Shown here: positions 49,026-58,155 of the stretch, piece by piece | How the letters are laid out: every line of letters starts with the position of its first letter | How positions within the stretch are numbered: position 1 is the stretch's first letter | From: Lumbricus rubellus | Taxonomy: Eukaryota; Annelida; Clitellata; Crassiclitellata; Lumbricidae | DNA length: 64,000 bases | Reading direction: 5' to 3' | Assembly (NCBI GenBank): GCA_945859605.1 | Contig: OX243827.1 | Coordinates: 4,233,345-4,297,344 of the forward strand | Notes under the pieces: model-generated | Database searches by the model: none | Told to the model about the DNA's origin: nothing | What the model saw: only the letters and a program-made list of their open reading frames with translations | Translations under genes and position numbers: made by a program

Positions 49026-49791
49026 AACTTAATTGTGAATTCTCTACCAAACTTTTATCTCATATTACAAAGAACAAAAATAGCATTGCACAAATAACAC
49101 GATTAAATATAAGCTTTTATTTGTATAATCGACGTATAGTACGTCAATGCTTAACTTAAACTCAGCGCTATAAGGTGCGAGATGTAAACAAACGACTCGC
49201 TAAACCACTTCGTGCAAAAAGTTCTAAGTAATTTAGCGCCTGTATAAATTTAAATTAAATATTCTTATAATTTGTAAAAAAATACAAAATCTCCACCTTT
49301 TCCTTGATAGTACAAATATCTAAGGACAGAATTACGCATTATTTTACCAGAAAAAGTTGTTTCAGCATCTTTAAAGAGCACATTTAAGCAGTGAACATGT
49401 ATAATTTCGAGGCTTTCAGCGGCAACTAACGCTGAAATTAATGTATAATAGTTGTTTAGACCTATGATGTCCTCAAATTAGCGACGAAATAGTTTAATTC
49501 CGTTCATTTTTAATTGATTTTCAGATGCATGCGTTGCATGCCTTTACTGTGCTTTAACTCATGGCCTCGACTCTGCTTATTTTTAAATTGTGATAATGGT
49601 GTGACACCCATTGAAAATGGTAGTGGCCATGAAGAATTTCACTGGAAAATTTAATTTTACAAGAGCATGGTTGAAGTTTGTTGTCATTATAAAAAATTAT
49701 GAAAGTTAAAGCCAGACATTGGCTTGAGAGCAATAGACTTTCTTGAATTTATCTAATAATATTAGTTAATGGTTTTGAGTTTGGTGGGAAA
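49026..49791. promoter_or_regulatory. Shared bidirectional promoter region of the SNAPC5-like pair
   Basis: 766 bp separate the two divergent start codons (49025 minus, 49792 plus). Both 5' UTRs and promoters must lie here unless untranslated exons extend elsewhere. I see no obvious TATA box or CpG island. Inferred from gene arrangement only. Confidence 0.5.
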
Positions 49792-49878
49792 ATGGCGGAG
49801 CTGACGATTTTGCGCGAGGAAGAACGAATGCTGATGAGAATCGCCTCAAAACTTAACGATCAGTTAAACCGGCTTAAA
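49792..49878 (+). CDS. SNAPC5: SNAPC5-like A exon 1
   Basis: ATG to donor AAA|GTAAGT, 29 codons. Contains EEERMLMR and LNDQLNRLK, a predicted amphipathic helix used for SNAPc assembly in the family. Confidence 0.92.
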
Positions 49879-52800
49879 GTAAGTCAACGTTGATAAGTGA
49901 TGCATTTGAAAAGTTCTGAAAAATGAATTTTGCATCAAGCGCCATATCTTTCTACCCTTTGATGGCGTAGCTTAGCTTTTCATGGACCCGTGTGCAGAGG
50001 TCTCACATGGGTTTCTGTTTATAACGCCCTGTGTTCTTACAATCAAGAATACCAAAATTGAAAAATGACATAGTGATATTTAAGCATGCAATGCAACTCC
50101 CAAAATGAACATTAATGTTGTAAACATAAATGTTGCTACACATGTTTCAAGCATGTGAAGCCTTGATCGGAAGAACCACTAGAGTCCATTTTTACGATTT
50201 TGAGATATTCACAAAATAAACTTTGTAAGTCTACAAGTACTTTACCTATGGAAATATGGAAATAACATTTGGCACATGTGTTGATATGTGTTGTCTCTGT
50301 AACATGTTAAAATTATATTGGCTAACCAGGTAGGTGGCGCCACATACAAATTTTTTTAACATGCTGTATATGGCAATTTTTAGGACATTTTTCCCCAAGT
50401 TGTCAGTGTGCATACAGGATATTCAAGAATTGTCCTATTAGGATAATTTCAAAGTTGCTTTTCAGTAGCACAATAATATAACCAAATAAAAATGAATTAA
50501 ATTTTATAAGGTGAAACTTTATTTTAGTGGATTGTCCTTGTGTTGTGAGTAACTTAATGTCAATATGTGGTATTTTCATCGTCAGTGTAAGATTTCCGTT
50601 TTAAAACAGGATTATTTAGAGTCATGATGGTATAGTGCAGATGCTTCAGCGCCATACATGCATACATGCATGCATACATACATACATACATGCATAAATA
50701 CATACAAACATACGTACATGCATGCATGCATAGATGCATACATGCATGCATACATACATAGGCCTACATGTGAATTCATGGAAGAAACACTGAAGTCCTT
50801 GGACTTCCGTGGTTATTGCATGAACACTATATTTTCTTTTCATTATAACTTTGGACTGACGTTAGTTTTCTGAAAAAGGAACTTGTCAATACATTGTTAG
50901 ATTCTGCTATATATGGTAAGTTGTACTATATATATTTGATAGCAGCTCTAACACGTGTAAAGGTCATGAGACCTATTTACTCCAAATCATGTGAGATGGA
51001 GGAGTGGCTGTCGAAGGATAAAAGGCATGGATCTGTTTGTAACCGTCGGAATTGGGCTGTAGAAATTGTGGAGGCGAATTCGTGATCCCGTTGATCATTT
51101 TTGGTGTTGAAGACGAATTCTCCTCTTGAAGACGTTTGCAGATTCGAACCATGTCTGGTCCTGTCAGTCGTGTTCGGTGACGTGTTTTCTTCTGCCGTGC
51201 GGCGTTCGTGTTTTACTGTAACGTCAGGGTCACGTATGTTAATCTTCTCTCCAATTCTTGTATTTTATCGTGTATGTTTTTGTTTCATTATATCGTTTAC
51301 ATTTTATGAAACTGTCTTTTTATGACTTATTTAGCGAGAATCCATTTTTCCCTTAGAGTATCTAAGAGTTCGAACCATAGAGCCACGGGACTTATAACAA
51401 CATGCTCTATAGCATTAAGAATGGCAGGACACAGATAACTAAAAAATGTCAAAAATGGACTCTAGTGGTTCTTCCGATGAAGGCTTCATGTGCTTTCCAC
51501 CACATTTTCCCTATATCAACTGTTATGATGTATTATTTGCAGGTCGAGGAGCTGACGTTGTTAAGCAGGATCAGAAATAACCAGGCAGCTTTTAAGAGTC
51601 CAGCCCCAAGCGTCATCAGCGTTCCTGTGGTTAAGGTATGGAGCTTACCTTTCTGGGCTCCTATTAAAGGAGAGGTGAGACGGGGGGGGGGTGGCTATTC
51701 TAAAGAGAAGGGGCCCATGATCGATGTGTAGAGCCAGACAATGCCTTGCGACAGAGGGAGTATGCTGAACCATAAAGTCACCTCGCAATGCTGAGCACAT
51801 ATCAGACGACGAGAGCAGGTTGAGGTCAAAGTAAAGAGATGCCGGAAATAGACTTTGCCAGTTGCTCTGACCAGAGCACATACCCAGATAATAGAGGTCC
51901 ATATAATGGATGTGCTGCTGGACTGAGAGATAGTGGATGACATCACGCATAAACTCAGAGAAACAGTTAAACAGACAAACTCTGCCTGCACAGAGCACCT
52001 TTCAAAGGGAGCAGACTACGCTCCATATTATTGTGTAGACTAGCAGTAGTGCCAGCAGTCGAATTGATTAAGAATAAGATGTGGAGATTGTGGACCAGAG
52101 TAGAGTTAGACAAAGAAGCGAGCGAACGACAACCTGCAGCTTTCGCAGACGATAATAACAGGACGTAAAAGACAGCTGTTCTTCAAATACGATTTCCCCT
52201 TATCTGCGGACCGAGGTGGTAAAAGCAAAGGTAGGGAATTTAGTTTAGAGGAACTCCAAGTCCAGCTTATCCAGTTCATGAGTTCCATGATTGTTTCATT
52301 TTAAATCAGCCAATAAAATCTGTACTGGACCAAGGCTTGTAAATTATGGCAATTTGACTCCACACCCCTTTGGATTTTCTCAAAATGTTTGTACATAAGG
52401 TGCATGCAAAATAATGGTGAAAGTTTTAACTGAGACTTTGAGATAATAATTGCTGAGGTTAATGAGGAAAAATTTCTTGCAAGAAAAATGCATGATCCAC
52501 CAAATTGGAATTCTGCGAGATAATGAGCTAGACGGCTTAAATATTTGTCATTTAATTATTTGTTGTGCTGTTTAAAAATATTCCAGAATCTGGGTTGGGT
52601 CTGATTTTTATTTTAAAAATTACTCATTTCACAGAGGCTCACTTAAGGTCTATACATCATATAAGCAGGCATGAATGATTTTTAATGAATTTTGGTATAT
52701 ATACTTAATAAGTCTTACACTGGTTTATATTGTTGTTTATTATTGGTGCCCATCACACATTCTGCCACTCAAAATATTTAGAAGACTTTTAACGAAGTAA

Positions 52801-53627
52801 TTAATGAAACCGTTTCAGGCAAAAGAAGAAGAAGAGGCTGTGAATGCGAATCCATTGGATCTGGAAGTGAAGGCGTTCAACGTCGTCGTCGTGCCTTGTG
52901 AGTCCATCTTCTGTAAATTAACTACTCTCTTCTTCTGATGATCGACTAATTATTACTGTGCCATTTCAAATTGCTTATAAATGCAGCTGCTGTTGTCCTG
53001 CAGTAGTGCTGCATCTGTTCTCTATCAAACACAGCGGAAGAAGATTTTCAATTTGTCTTCAATCACTTTTTTTATCTCTTCAGAGACAGTGTAGTTCAGG
53101 CAACTTTTGCTAATTAAGATGAAAGACAGGTTTTAAAGATCATTCAGGTGCAATATTTCCTTTGCTGTTCCAAACTTGTTTTCTTCATGGAAAACATTGG
53201 ACCACTTTTATCCTTTCACTGTGAGAAACACTGCCAGCTGAAAATACTTAACAGTAATTCTGATTTACGGTACTATAACTCAAATATGTTTCTGGAAAAC
53301 TAAAAGTCTCCTAAATTATTGTCCACAGACTACTTCCCTATTTACGTGTTTCACCGTTGAGCTGAGCAGACAACTATTGGTATTGATCATGGTGTGCATT
53401 GTTACTGCATGGTGCTACAGAAGTTGTTAGATTAGATTAATTATTAAAAGATTATAAAGCGTGTGTGTGTGTGTTGAGCAGCGGCTGAAGAGGAAGCAAT
53501 GGAAGAGGAGGAGGAAGAGGAGGAGGAGGAGGAGAGTGATGATGAAGACAGAAAGCACGACCAGCTGACGGCCTTCATTCAGAACATGGCAATGCAACTC
53601 AAGCCGTCTCCTCCTCCACCTTCATAG
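49792..53627 (+). CDS. SNAPC5: SNAPC5-like gene A, 4 exons, 134 aa
   Basis: Gene-level entry: exons 49792-49878, 51543-51635, 52819-52897 and 53482-53627 join to 405 bp. MAELTILREEERMLMRIASK and LNDQLNRLKVEELTLLSRIR match human SNAPC5 (EEETLLRLKAALHDQLNRLKVEELALQSMI), including an identical DQLNRLKVEEL. C-terminal features are an uninterrupted run of eleven Glu followed by SDDED, as in human, plus an extra tail AFIQNMAMQLKPSPPPPS. Human SNAPC5 is about 98 aa. It is the small SNAPc subunit for snRNA gene transcription in the nucleus. Copy A is closer to the human protein than copy B and is probably the canonical gene. Confidence 0.92.
50655..50762. repeat. CATA/CATG tetranucleotide microsatellite
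   Basis: Imperfect (CATA)n mixed with CATG in intron 1 of SNAPC5-like A. The several overlapping open frames are repeat artefacts. Confidence 0.95.
51543..51635 (+). CDS. SNAPC5: SNAPC5-like A exon 2
   Basis: Acceptor TATTATTTGCAG, donor AAG|GTATGG, 31 codons. Begins VEELTLLSRIRNN, continuing the helix, then a Ser/Val/Pro linker. Confidence 0.9.
52819..52897 (+). CDS. SNAPC5: SNAPC5-like A exon 3
   Basis: Acceptor CCGTTTCAG, donor T|GTGAGT. Encodes AKEEEEAVNANPLDLEVKAF and NVVVVP; the LDLEVK block is shared with copy B. Confidence 0.88.
53482..53627 (+). CDS. SNAPC5: SNAPC5-like A exon 4, stop
   Basis: Acceptor follows a (GT)n tract (GTGTTGAGCAG). Encodes a poly-Glu run, SDDEDRKHDQLTAFIQNM and a Pro-rich end, then TAG. 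Confidence 0.9.
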
Positions 53628-54224
53628 ACTTCACACACTCTCACTTCGCTTTCCCCCAATTTTAAAACTGTTGCATTCCTCAGTGACTTCATGAAATGCT
53701 CGAGAAGAGGATTGGACTGTCGACTTTAGAATAAGAAGAATTGTTGTTCAAGTTCTGTTAATGACGTTGCAAACTGTGAGAACAAGGTCTCTTGAAAACA
53801 CGATCTGCAATCAACATCTTCTGATTTATAATGTGATATATTCATTTTGTGAGCGGTGACAACGTCGTCAGTCTGAAACGTCTGCCTTCATTATAAATAC
53901 TGGTCAGAGGAATGATGATGATGATGAGACCAGGCATGTGATACACGCTGCTTTGCAACACACATTGTGACGACTTTTTCAGCCTTTATTGAATTGAATG
54001 TCTTTATCTGGTACATTATGGCCCCATTCATATAATTATGTACACAAAAAATTTTGTTTTCATATATCCCCCTCTGTTGCACTTTTTACATTTTGTTAAT
54101 GTTGCAAACTGTGACAAGGTGGTGTTGCATCATTAGCATATAACCTCTAGAGTTTAGCACCTTAACAACTAAATGTGACCGGAAACCAATGCAGCTCATT
54201 GTTAAAGGCGAGTGAGGCAGCCGT

Positions 54225-54378
54225 GTGAAGTTTTAAAGGTGCTTTATAAAAAAAGCCAGATATATAAATATACATACAAACATAAACATCTCTTGAACTG
54301 ATGGATGACTGTAACCAGCTACAGAACGCCTCTAAACGGTTCACCCTCCTAGAGGCGCTTTATAAATGTTTAAATACA
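54225..54378 (+). mobile_element. SINE tail fragments
   Basis: GTGAAGTTTTAAAGGTGCTT with TATAAAAAAAGCC, and a second CCTCCTAGAGGCGCTTTATA, each resemble the GAGGTGCTATATAAATG tail at 41310. Two partial or nested copies. Confidence 0.5.
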
Positions 54379-55609
54379 ATACAGTAACCAGTTACGGTAC
54401 AGTGTAAACAGTGATGTATAATAGTGTTATCCTTAATGTGTAATGTAATGTAATTGTGTACTGGGGCAGTTGTCAAAGAAACACCCTTCGTTTATGCAAA
54501 AGTGGACTTTAATTAACCCCTTCCCTTCCTTTACAGTTGATTTTAATTAACCCTTTCCCTGTCTTTTTGCAGTTGATTTTAATCATCGTTATTGCATCTG
54601 GAACATTTCACGAATATCTTTCAACATTTTAATTCTTCAACGATGAGAAGTATCATTTTCAAAGAAGCCATTAGAGCCTAATTGTCTGTAAACCGTTCAG
54701 TGTTTTGTTGCTGTTGTCCAACTTAGACAAGTTTTGCTAATTGGCTGGCAATTAATTTTTCCAATTGTCAAACTTGTTTAAATGTTCTATGTTTGGGAAA
54801 TTGTTTACAAGTTCTCTGTTGACGGCCACAGCATCAAATGAACTTAGTTTAATTTCAACATGCAAACAACACTGCACGTTATTTTCGTTAGTCAACCAGT
54901 GTCTGAAAAATACTTAGCTATGGTTTATGCGCGTTATACAACATAATTATACTGAATCGATTTGTCTTTTCGTTTTGTATGCACCAATGTCTGATTCAAT
55001 GAGTCACTCTCCAACCTGATTATCTTCGTATAGTTTGATGAGATTTGTCTGATTTTTCAACAAACACAAACAACAGCTAGAGACAATTGAGAAGTTGATT
55101 GTTTTAACATTTCCGGTGAGACACAACACGTATAAAGGACACAAAGAAGAAAAATCGTACACCAGTGTCATGCAGAAATTCTCACAACAACAGCAACAAC
55201 AAATAGCCTAGCTACCACATTACAGTAACAAGTTGAACCTAGAAGCATCGTTACAACATTTACAAACATGCAACATCAACGTGTTATGGAAACACATAAC
55301 GGAGACAACCACATTATCATCTATCACATGTGTCAGGGGCAGATCAAACGCAATCATAACAGTTTGAAGACAATCCCCCTTTTGTAAGCTTCACATAAAC
55401 TAACGAAAACTGAGCAGACTAAAATAAAACACTGTCAAATGCCTTCAATTCACATACATCTCAAAATAGACACAAAAGGAACTTAAATTAATTATAGCAG
55501 TGATCATAATAATATAATGATTTTAACAGCATGGTTTGCATAAATATATCTGAACTCTGAGAAGTGGTAATATAAGGGACTAAGAAATAGTATGATATCT
55601 ATTCATTTA

Positions 55610-56445
55610 GACATCTTTACACACTACTGACATCTAGTGTCAGTTTCACAACTGCTCGAGAGCAAGATCAAGGAGAGTTAAAACAATAATGTCAACAAAT
55701 ATCACAACAATGACGACAATAACAATAGACCGTCGCCTGACAATTATCTTAGCGCACCTCCATTTTTGAGAATTCCAAGAAAAACAAGGTAGAAATTTTG
55801 GCAAAATTTGATGGAAAAATAAGAAAAATAGAATGCAACAAACGTTGGATACAGACATTTAAAAAATTAAAATTTACAATTTTTTTGATAAATTTGTAAG
55901 AATTTACTGTAAAATGGATTTACAAAAATTTCAAATCATTATCCTGAGAATGCAGACATGAAATGATGAAATTAAGCAGCAAACAATTGTTAGAACATGT
56001 TTCGTTAAAATTCATTTGTATAACACCGATTTTTTTTTAGAAAGAAGTTTTAATTCTGTGCATATAGTACACTATATAGCCTAGTAGCATTGATTGTTGT
56101 ATCAATCAATGATGAGCTTTCTCTGGACAACATACAACAAGGCATTGCTAAACATGAATTTGATATTTGAGATACTGTAACAGTGACACTCCAAAAACAG
56201 CTCAGGTAATTTCGTTGAATATCTTACGAACGACAACTGTTGTATCTCATAGATCTATTGAGACTGAAGAAAGATAAACAAACGTCTACTTTAAAAATCA
56301 ACTCCAAACTGCATTTTGAAAAAAAGTGGAGACGATGATGACGAAAAGATAATTCTCAGGCGACAACTTGCTGAACATTGCAATAATGGATAACTGTGAG
56401 CAGCTGCAGAAACTGACACTAGATGTCACAATCATGTAAAGACGT
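55610..56445. mobile_element. Foldback element with long inverted arms
   Basis: Left-arm segments GACATCTTTACA, TGACATCTAGTGTCAGTTTC and GTCGCCTGACAATTATCTTA reappear inverted on the right as TGTAAAGACGTC, GAAACTGACACTAGATGTCA and AAGATAATTCTCAGGCGAC. The arms span about 120-170 bp with mismatches, around a unique AT-rich centre. Exact ends and duplication were not identified; the class is unknown. Confidence 0.65.
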
Positions 56446-56557
56446 CGTCGATACTCTAGAGATCATACCATTTGTGTCATTTTACGCAGTCACCCCATTT
56501 GATCTCTATCACCTGTATTGTATTCATCTTGTGTATGCTCTGCACATCATCACTAAG

Positions 56558-57165
56558 CAGTGTTGTACAGTAACGAAGTAAAAGTAACGCGTTACTGTAC
56601 TTAAGTAAAAGTTTGAGTACTTTCACATGTAACGAAGTATCGAAAAAATGAAATACTTTTACTTTCAACGAAGTACAATTTTACCCATATTTCAGTACTT
56701 TTACTTCGTTACAATTTATGCGACACTCGTTACAATGTTCGTTACTTCAAAGCGCTAATTAACATTTCGTTTCGCTAAGCTAAGACAGCTTATTCAAATT
56801 TGCATGGCTAAAAATAGATTTTCGAAGGGTGGTGCACGCTGGATGCACTGCCATTTCTGCAGCAGAACGACTCTTCAGCTGTGCATTGTGCTAACAATGA
56901 ATCGGAAGCGTGCGTACTAGACTCAACGATAAGTGCCATTTCGAGAATTTAGTATTTGTGAACGTGAATAATCGATTGAGTTAAGCTTATAGAAAGACTC
57001 GGTACTTTTACTTTTTACTTAAAAAGTATTATTTGAAGGGGCTACTTTTTACTTTTACTTAAGTAAAATTTGTGATGAGTACTTTTACTTTTACTTAAGT
57101 AATTAAAATCCATTTTACTTTTACTTTTACTTAAGTACATTTGCCCGATACTTTCAACAACACTG
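56558..57165. mobile_element. hAT-type MITE, 608 bp
   Basis: Ends CAGTGTTGTACAG and CAACAACACTG are inverted, and the perfect 8-bp duplication TCACTAAG flanks it (56550-56557 and 57166-57173). Subterminal regions are full of ACTTTTACTTAAGTA repeats, a composition known from hAT MITEs of many animals. No transposase. It ends about 80 bp from the PEAK stop codon. Confidence 0.92.
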
Positions 57166-57216
57166 TCACTAAGTGCAGCCACTTCAACTGTCAACCGACC
57201 CTCATACCCACCCTCA

Positions 57217-57222
57217 TTTATT
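57217..57222 (-). promoter_or_regulatory. Candidate PEAK poly(A) signal
   Basis: TTTATT on the plus strand is AATAAA on the minus strand, about 25 nt past the PEAK stop codon. If used, the 3' UTR is very short and ends before the hAT MITE. Confidence 0.3.
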
Positions 57223-57246
57223 GACCCTCATTTGCTGAGCGATCAA

Positions 57247-58155
57247 TCACTCAAACAGTAATTTCGTTACACCGAGAAGCGAATTCTCTGTTACCCTGCA
57301 GAGAAACTTCGCTTGATTCGCCAATTCTAAGTTCTGCTTTTCCAGTTCGAGAACGAGCTCTGACGCCATCCGACACCTCGCAACCTCCAGCCACACTCGG
57401 AATGATGTGTCACGTTTATCAGTCATTGCAACAAACTTCGCCTCTTCCTCGGACGGTCCCCACAGGATGAATTCGAGAAGGTTTCGCCCCGTCTCCAGCG
57501 CCTCCCACGTCCTCGACACACCGGCGAACAACCGCAGGACTCGCTGTAAACCGCGAGAGTATCTCGTTCCTGGCACGACGACGACGATCTTCGATTCCTG
57601 TCTCTCGACTTTTCCCAACGACGACGATTCGATTCGCAGCATCTGAAACAAGAGCTGCGAGATATCTTCAGCGAGGAAGGCACTGTCGTGGTCGGAGCAG
57701 ATGTCAAACGTCATGACGGAAGGTCTGACGACTGGATGCCACTTCACATCGGACGACGACTGTGTCATGATGACATCGGCTGATGACAGACGAAGGACGG
57801 TACAACCGGAGTCTCGTAGATAGAGCAGCGCGTTGAGAATCTGGACGAGACAGAGGCAGACGCTTTGTTCAAACACAATCGTAGTCGACTCATCGACCAC
57901 CTTCGCGTGCTCACGCTCCCAGAAGTCGTCGAGCGTTGCAACGTCAGAACAGAGTAGAACGGCAACGGTTGCATTTCTCGACGTCGTTGTCGTCGTTGTT
58001 GTCATGGAAACAGTGTCGTCTGTTGTCGATGCGTTGAGAGTGTCGAAGTCGCTTGTGGTCATCGCAAAGCAGAGAAGTGGACTGATGACGTTCGCCTGCA
58101 TCGGTTCCAGAGAAAAACTTGATCCCTGATGATGATGATGCGTCTCTCGTGTCAC
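57247..58155 (-). CDS. PEAK-like last exon (pseudokinase and SHED C-terminus)
   Basis: Acceptor GGTTATACAG, phase 0, 303 codons with TGA stop. At the catalytic-loop position the sequence reads LRLSSADVIM, without the HRD Asp. At the DFG position I see only MTFDICSD, with no DFG. So phosphotransfer residues are missing, as expected for PEAK pseudokinases. A His run and two Thr/Ser-rich insertions (e.g. TTDDTVSMTTTTTTTSRN) lie between strands. Confidence 0.88.
   Translation of the reverse strand: MTRETHHHHQGSSFSLEPMQANVISPLLCFAMTTSDFDTLNASTTDDTVSMTTTTTTTSRNATVAVLLCSDVATLDDFWEREHAKVVDESTTIVFEQSVCLCLVQILNALLYLRDSGCTVLRLSSADVIMTQSSSDVKWHPVVRPSVMTFDICSDHDSAFLAEDISQLLFQMLRIESSSLGKVERQESKIVVVVPGTRYSRGLQRVLRLFAGVSRTWEALETGRNLLEFILWGPSEEEAKFVAMTDKRDTSFRVWLEVARCRMASELVLELEKQNLELANQAKFLCRVTENSLLGVTKLLFE

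Larger units (their letters stand above)
53628..57246. other. Intergenic between SNAPC5-like A and PEAK gene (convergent ends)
   Basis: Both flanking genes end toward this region. It contains SINE tail fragments at 54225-54375, the foldback at 55610-56445 and the hAT MITE at 56558-57165. No exon recognised. Confidence 0.65.

Noticed and set aside
51645..51998. Minus-strand open frames in SNAPC5-like A intron 2
   Set aside because: Two overlapping frames with no recognisable domain or splice sites; possibly repeat-derived but unproven.
57407..58129. Plus-strand and alternative-frame open stretches over the PEAK exon
   Set aside because: Shadows of the real minus-strand coding exon.
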